NCBI GenBank assembly: GCA_947652805.1
Contig: CANTEM010000030.1
Coordinates: 1-10,307 of the forward strand
Source: an uncultured Clostridia bacterium
GTDB taxonomy: Bacteria; Bacillota; Clostridia; Oscillospirales; CAG-272
Length of the DNA: 10,307 nucleotides
Reading direction: 5' to 3'
Positions 6,774 to 10,307 of the stretch are shown in pieces; within the stretch, counting starts at the first letter, position 1, and the number at the start of each line of letters is the position of its first letter. A model generated the notes under the pieces. It saw nothing but the letters and a program-made list of their open reading frames with translations, made no database searches and was not told the origin of the DNA. The position numbers were made by a program, and so were the translations under genes.

Positions 6774-7976
6774 ATGCCGATCGGACAGAATGTGGGCGGA
6801 AAGCTTGGTATATATATACATGTTCCCTTTTGTCGGAGCAAGTGCGCATATTGCGATTTTTATTCCTTCGTTCCCGGAGACGAAACGGTTTGCGAGCGGT
6901 ATGTAAACGCCCTTCTTTCCCATATGGACTATTATAAGAGCGCTGTGGCGGAGCGTCTGCCGGACAGTGTGTATATCGGCGGCGGAACGCCTACCGCACT
7001 GCCGGAGGAACAGCTTCTGCGGATCATCCGCGGGGTGCGGCGCGCCTTTCATCTTGCGAAAAATGCGGAATTTACCGTAGAGGTGAACCCGGCGACTGCT
7101 TCTTATAGAACCTTTGTCCGCATGCGCCGTGCCGGGGTGAATCGGATCAGTATTGGGCTTCAGTCTGTGGACGCGGGAGAATTGAAGGCCCTATCCAGAA
7201 TCCACAGCCGGGCAGATTTTGAGCAATGCTTCCGGGATGCACGCCGGGCAAAAATTCAGAATATCAGTGTGGATCTGATGTTTGGCATTCCTCGGCAGAC
7301 AACCGAAAGTCTGCTGCGCTCGGTAGATTATGTCACTCGGCTTCGTCCGGAGCACGTATCCCTGTATAATTTGAAAATTGAACCGGGCACGCCCTTTTAT
7401 CAGAACAGGCACCAGCTGGTGCTGCCGGACGAGGATACGGAATTTGAGATGTATCAGGCTGCCTGTGCCCTGCTGGAGAAGCGGGGATATAAGCAGTATG
7501 AAATCAGCAATTTTGCAAAGCCCGGCAAAATGTGCAAGCATAACCTGAAGTATTGGAACTGCGAGGAATATCTGGGACTTGGCACCGGGGCGCATTCCTA
7601 TTTCAACGGGAACCGGTTTTCCTTTGTGCCCAATATTCAGGCGTATATCAGGGGAATCGAGCATATTGAGAGTGACATCGGCATCACCGCGTCTTCAGAG
7701 GAAATCAAGGGAAAGGCGCGGATGGGCGAATATATCATGCTGAAATTCCGGCTTGCCGAGGGGCTCCCTCTGGGAGAATTTCAGCGGACGTTCGGCAGTG
7801 ATTTTCTGGATCTGTACGGCTCTAAGCTGCCCTTTTACTTGAAAAAGGGCTATATGGTGCGGCGGGGCGACAATATTGCGCTGACCCATGCAGGCATGTT
7901 TGTGTCCAATTATATTTTGTCGGATATACTGACCTTTGCAGACTTGAACGCAGTATCCCCGGCGAATCAGTTCTAA
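6774..7976 (+). CDS. hemW: Radical SAM heme chaperone HemW (HemN-like)
   Basis: The 400-residue cytoplasmic protein is a radical SAM enzyme of the HemN/HemW family, often annotated as oxygen-independent coproporphyrinogen III oxidase. HemW proteins bind heme and deliver it to target proteins. The [4Fe-4S] motif C20-x3-C24-x2-C27 sits in HVPFCRSKCAYCDFYSF. Further marks are GGGTP (69-73, SAM binding), RISIGLQS, VDLMFGIPRQT, HVSLYNLKIEPGTPF, YEISNFAKPG, CKHNLKYW and GLGTGAHSY; the last three are typical of HemW. The N-terminus begins almost directly at the radical SAM core, as in HemW and unlike long-form HemN. The ATG has GGAG (6761-6764) nine bases upstream. It is transcribed alone, divergent from metY and convergent with thrS. 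No heme-synthesis genes or the common hrcA-grpE-dnaK partners are in the window. Confidence 0.92.
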   Translation: MPIGQNVGGKLGIYIHVPFCRSKCAYCDFYSFVPGDETVCERYVNALLSHMDYYKSAVAERLPDSVYIGGGTPTALPEEQLLRIIRGVRRAFHLAKNAEFTVEVNPATASYRTFVRMRRAGVNRISIGLQSVDAGELKALSRIHSRADFEQCFRDARRAKIQNISVDLMFGIPRQTTESLLRSVDYVTRLRPEHVSLYNLKIEPGTPFYQNRHQLVLPDEDTEFEMYQAACALLEKRGYKQYEISNFAKPGKMCKHNLKYWNCEEYLGLGTGAHSYFNGNRFSFVPNIQAYIRGIEHIESDIGITASSEEIKGKARMGEYIMLKFRLAEGLPLGEFQRTFGSDFLDLYGSKLPFYLKKGYMVRRGDNIALTHAGMFVSNYILSDILTFADLNAVSPANQF

Positions 7977-8010
7977 TGAAAAAAGCTCCCCTTACAGGGG
8001 AGCCTTTTAT
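7977..8010. terminator. Bidirectional terminator between hemW and thrS
   Basis: A perfect 7-bp stem (7985-7991 GCTCCCC with 7997-8003 GGGGAGC, loop TTACA) lies between the two convergent genes. The plus strand continues CTTTTATTTTA. On the minus strand the hairpin is followed by six T (complement of the A run 7979-7984). It should end transcripts from both sides. Confidence 0.92.
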
Positions 8011-8011
8011 T

Positions 8012-9946
8012 TTACTTTTTCTTTTCAGCGATTTCCAGAAGAACCTTTGCCACAAAATCATCTACAGACATCAATCCGCCTTCCCCTTCCTTCCGGGCAC
8101 GGACAGATACGGTTCCGGCTTCCTGCTCATCGGCGCCGACGATTGCCATATAAGGCACCTTGGAAAGCTGTGCTTCCCGTACACGGTAGCCGATCTTTTC
8201 GTTGCGGGCGTCCAGTTCTACCCGGATGCCTGCCGCCTGCAATTTGTCCCGCACCTGAAGGGCATATTCCTCAAACAGATTGGACACGGGCAGCACCGTT
8301 ACCTGCACCGGAGCAATCCACAGAGGCAGCGCGCCGGCGTATTTTTCCAGCAGCAATGCCAGTGTGCGCTCGTAGCAGCCGATACTGGTCCGGTGAATGA
8401 TATAGGGCGTTTTGGGGGTGTTGTCCGAATCGGTGTATTCCATACCGAATTTCTTTGCAAGGAGCATGTCGATCTGCAAGGTAATCAGCGTGTCCTCCTT
8501 GCCGTGGACATTCTTGATCTGAATATCCAGCTTAGGACCGTAGAAAGCGGCTTCATCAATGCCGATCTTGTAGTCCAAGCCGATTTCATCCAGCAGATTC
8601 TTCATAATAGCCTGGGCTTCTTCCCATTGCTCGGCTGTGCCTTCGTACTTCTCTGTGTTATTGGGATCCCACTGGGAGAACCGATAGGTACATTCCTCTG
8701 CAAGACCCAGGGATTCCAGCATATATTTTGCAAGCTCCAGACAGCCCTTAAATTCCTGGGCAAGCTGATCGGGGCGCAGCACGATGTGCCCTTCGGAAAT
8801 GGTAAATTGACGCACCCGGATCAGTCCGTGCATTTCTCCGGAATCTTCCTTCCGGAACAGCGTGGAGGTTTCCGCAAGGCGCATAGGCAGATCCCGGTAG
8901 GAGCGCTTTTTGTTCAGATATACCTGATATTGGAAGGGGCAGGTCATGGGACGCAGGGCAAGGCATTCCTTACTTTCATCATCCGGATCGCCCAAAATGA
9001 ACATGCTGTCTCTGTAGTGATCCCAGTGACCGGAAATTTTGTACAGTTCCCGTTTTGCCATGTAAGGCGTTTTTGTGAGTACGTATCCCCGGCGGGCTTC
9101 CTCATCCTCCACAAACCGCTGGAGCGTCTGAATGACTTTTGCACCCTTAGGCATAAGGATCGGCAGTCCCTGTCCGATCACGTCCACTGTGGTGAAATAT
9201 TCCAGCTCTCTGCCGATTTTGTTGTGGTCCCGCTTTTTGGCTTCTTCCACCATGGCAAGATATTCGTTCAACTGATCTTTTTTCGGGAAAGCGGTTCCGT
9301 AGACACGTTGGAGCATTTTATTGTTGCTGTTGCCTTCCCAGTAAGCGCCTGTGCAGGAGGTGAGCCTGAAGGCCTTCACCAGTCCTGTGGCAAACAGGTG
9401 TGCGCCGGCGCACAGATCGGTAAATTCGCCCTGCCGGTAGAAGGAAATCTCTTCTCCCTCCGGCACCCGGGAAATCAGCTGTACTTTGTACGGCTCGTCT
9501 GCCTGTTCCATAAGTGCAATGGCTTCCTCCCGGGGAAGGGAGAACCGTTCCATACGGAGATTTTCCTTGACGATTTTTTTCATTTCCCCTTCCAGCTTGG
9601 TAAGGATTTCCGGTGTGAAGGAGATTTCTGAATCGAAATCGTAGTAAAATCCGTTGTCGATCGCAGGACCGATTGCCAGCTTGGTTTCCGGATACAAGCG
9701 CTTTACAGCCTGAGCAAGAATATGGCTTGCGGTGTGGTTGAATACCCGCTGTCCCTCCTCGTCCGCAAAGGTAAGCAGGCGGATCTGAGCGTCCTCAGAT
9801 ACTATGGAAGTGAGATCTACCACTCCGCCGTCGATTTCGGCGGCGATGACTTCCCGGAAAATTACGCCTGCCTGTGCGGCAAGATCGTATACGGAAGCTG
9901 GCTGTTCCGCTTCAATTGCGGGACCGTTTTCAAATTGAATACGCAT
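8012..9946 (-). CDS. thrS: Threonyl-tRNA synthetase
   Basis: This class II synthetase charges tRNA-Thr. The 644-residue length is normal. Order of parts: TGS domain (1-60), editing domain with H71-T-A-S-H75 and C179-A-G-A-H183, catalytic core, and anticodon-binding domain from about 545 (APVQVTVLP). The catalytic zinc ligands are visible as Cys336 (RPMTCPF), His387 (FTISEGH) and His518 (IIHRT). Several segments differ from the common bacterial form: CAGAH in place of CRGPH, MTCPFQY in place of MNCPGH-like, and FTISEGH in place of FTQDDAH. This points to a distinct ThrRS branch rather than loss of function, because all ligand residues are kept. The start ATG (9944-9946) follows a GGAAAGGA-type ribosome site. 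A T-box leader controls it, and the gene ends at the terminator shared with hemW. Confidence 0.96.
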   Translation of the reverse strand: MRIQFENGPAIEAEQPASVYDLAAQAGVIFREVIAAEIDGGVVDLTSIVSEDAQIRLLTFADEEGQRVFNHTASHILAQAVKRLYPETKLAIGPAIDNGFYYDFDSEISFTPEILTKLEGEMKKIVKENLRMERFSLPREEAIALMEQADEPYKVQLISRVPEGEEISFYRQGEFTDLCAGAHLFATGLVKAFRLTSCTGAYWEGNSNNKMLQRVYGTAFPKKDQLNEYLAMVEEAKKRDHNKIGRELEYFTTVDVIGQGLPILMPKGAKVIQTLQRFVEDEEARRGYVLTKTPYMAKRELYKISGHWDHYRDSMFILGDPDDESKECLALRPMTCPFQYQVYLNKKRSYRDLPMRLAETSTLFRKEDSGEMHGLIRVRQFTISEGHIVLRPDQLAQEFKGCLELAKYMLESLGLAEECTYRFSQWDPNNTEKYEGTAEQWEEAQAIMKNLLDEIGLDYKIGIDEAAFYGPKLDIQIKNVHGKEDTLITLQIDMLLAKKFGMEYTDSDNTPKTPYIIHRTSIGCYERTLALLLEKYAGALPLWIAPVQVTVLPVSNLFEEYALQVRDKLQAAGIRVELDARNEKIGYRVREAQLSKVPYMAIVGADEQEAGTVSVRARKEGEGGLMSVDDFVAKVLLEIAEKKK

Positions 9947-9981
9947 GATTTTCTATCCTTTCCTTTTCCTTGCGGTACGGG

Positions 9982-10020
9982 AAAAGAAAAAATCCCCGCA
10001 CCGACAAAAATGTGTCGGGG
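9982..10020 (-). terminator. Regulated terminator of the thrS T-box
   Basis: On the minus strand, CCGACA (10013-10018) pairs with TGTCGG (10001-10006) around a 6-base loop. Two more G-C pairs can form between 10019-10020 and the GGGG at 9994-9997. A T-rich tract (9982-9992) follows. The 5' arm overlaps the antiterminator arm at 10015-10019, so the two folds exclude each other. Confidence 0.85.
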
Positions 10021-10180
10021 TGAGGACATCGTCCGCACGGTTCCACCCGAGCGTTTCACTCAATTATATAAAATTTTACACCTGCGGCTGGTACCGTCCG
10101 GCTGTCGCGTCCGCCATTTCACCTTGTAGGCGGCTCTCTTGGCACGACAAAATCCACTGCTACCGGACAACATGGTCCGC
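10015..10180 (-). promoter_or_regulatory. T-box riboswitch sensing tRNA-Thr (thrS leader)
   Basis: In transcript sense, Stem I runs from 10180 to 10084. Base pairs are GCGG/CCGC (10177-10180, 10084-10087), GTCCGG/CCGGAC (10163-10168, 10096-10101) and TGTCG/CGACA. An AGAGAG motif (10134-10139) precedes a distal hairpin CCGCC/GGCGG with GGTG in its loop. The internal loop on the 3' side reads GGTACCAG, giving specifier ACC (10090-10092), a Thr codon, followed by a purine. The T-box core GGGTGGAACCGTG is at 10036-10048. Antiterminator: TCGGG (10046-10050) pairs with CCCGA (10015-10019), leaving the seven-base bulge TGGAACC, which can pair with a UCCA tRNA end. Inner stems are GTG/CAC and GGAC/GTCC. 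Only 33 bases separate Stem I from the antiterminator, so Stem II and IIA/B seem absent. Uncharged tRNA-Thr should favour read-through into thrS. Confidence 0.93.
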
Positions 10181-10199
10181 ATGAATATTTGTAAGGCTT

Positions 10200-10228
10200 A
10201 GTATAGCACGGGTATGTGGGTTTGTCAA
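10200..10228 (-). promoter_or_regulatory. Promoter of thrS
   Basis: The minus strand has a perfect -35 TTGACA (10223-10228), a 17-base spacer and -10 TATACT (10200-10205). The start would be near 10193, giving a leader of about 247 bases that contains the T-box. The strong promoter fits a gene controlled mainly by attenuation. Confidence 0.88.
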
Positions 10229-10245
10229 GGGGAAAATTTGACAAA
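10221..10245. repeat. Inverted repeat overlapping the thrS -35 box
   Basis: TTTGTCAA (10221-10228) and TTGACAAA (10238-10245) form a perfect 8-bp inverted repeat with a 9-base spacer. The left arm contains the -35 of thrS. The right arm contains a TTGACA on the plus strand, but I see no good -10 seventeen bases further (TACTCA at 10261-10266). It could be an operator, part of a divergent promoter, or chance. From 10246 to the window end I see nothing else. Confidence 0.5.
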
Positions 10246-10307
10246 TGCAGGGATATATGGTACTCATCCCATCCGCAATGTCGCAGCTATTTTATGTGAA
10301 GCTTGGG

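Noticed and set aside
7976..9631. A 551-codon plus-strand open frame opposite thrS, with its ATG overlapping the hemW stop (TAATG)
   Set aside because: It lies wholly antisense to a certain gene, its first codons run through the terminator hairpin, there is no ribosome site of its own, and the product is a Cys/His/Phe-rich shadow with no family features.
10238..10266. Plus-strand promoter pointing out of the window (TTGACA, 17 bases, TACTCA)
   Set aside because: The -10 matches the consensus at only two of six positions; recorded only as part of the inverted repeat.
1..10307. Mobile elements, CRISPR arrays, tRNA or rRNA genes, and defence genes
   Set aside because: No transposase, integrase, spaced repeat array, tRNA-like fold or defence protein was seen; nearly all the window is explained by eight housekeeping or envelope genes.

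Overview
The window looks like chromosomal DNA from a low-to-moderate GC Firmicute of the Ruminococcus/Oscillospiraceae type. Pointers are a dockerin module on a secreted lipoprotein, an IreB-family phosphoprotein, a T-box leader, A-rich Shine-Dalgarno sites and consensus SigA-like promoters. The exact genus is inference. There are eight protein genes, densely packed, with no mobile element, CRISPR array, rRNA or tRNA gene.

Layout. Positions 21-54 hold a bidirectional intrinsic terminator. From 53 to 6549 six genes lie head-to-tail on the minus strand with gaps of 21-42 bases and no internal terminator, so they probably form one operon. In transcription order: metY (O-acetylhomoserine sulfhydrylase), metA (homoserine O-acyltransferase with the residue typical of acetyl-CoA users), ireB, ribF, a D-Ala-D-Ala carboxypeptidase-like protein with altered catalytic motifs, and a dockerin-bearing lipoprotein alkaline phosphatase. 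A consensus promoter lies at 6608-6636, with three copies of a TAAATTC repeat around it. A diverging promoter at 6698-6726 drives hemW (6774-7976, plus strand). hemW converges on thrS (minus strand, 8012-9946), and the two share a bidirectional terminator at 7985-8003. thrS is preceded by a compact T-box riboswitch with an ACC (Thr) specifier, an antiterminator/terminator pair and a consensus promoter. Positions 10246-10307 hold nothing I can assign.

How the genes fit together. MetA and MetY form the direct-sulfhydrylation route to homocysteine: homoserine to O-acetylhomoserine to homocysteine. Glu111 in MetA agrees with the presence of MetY. The distal genes are flavin cofactor synthesis (ribF), a regulator of the PASTA-kinase envelope-stress pathway (ireB), a cell-wall carboxypeptidase homologue and a surface phosphatase. 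ThrRS draws on the other product of homoserine and is controlled by uncharged tRNA-Thr.

I do not see an obviously new multi-gene system. The points most worth a second look are the carboxypeptidase homologue with altered SxN and KTG motifs, the dockerin-phosphatase lipoprotein that lacks one expected zinc-ligand His, the repeat array at the metY promoter, and the unusually compact thrS T-box.
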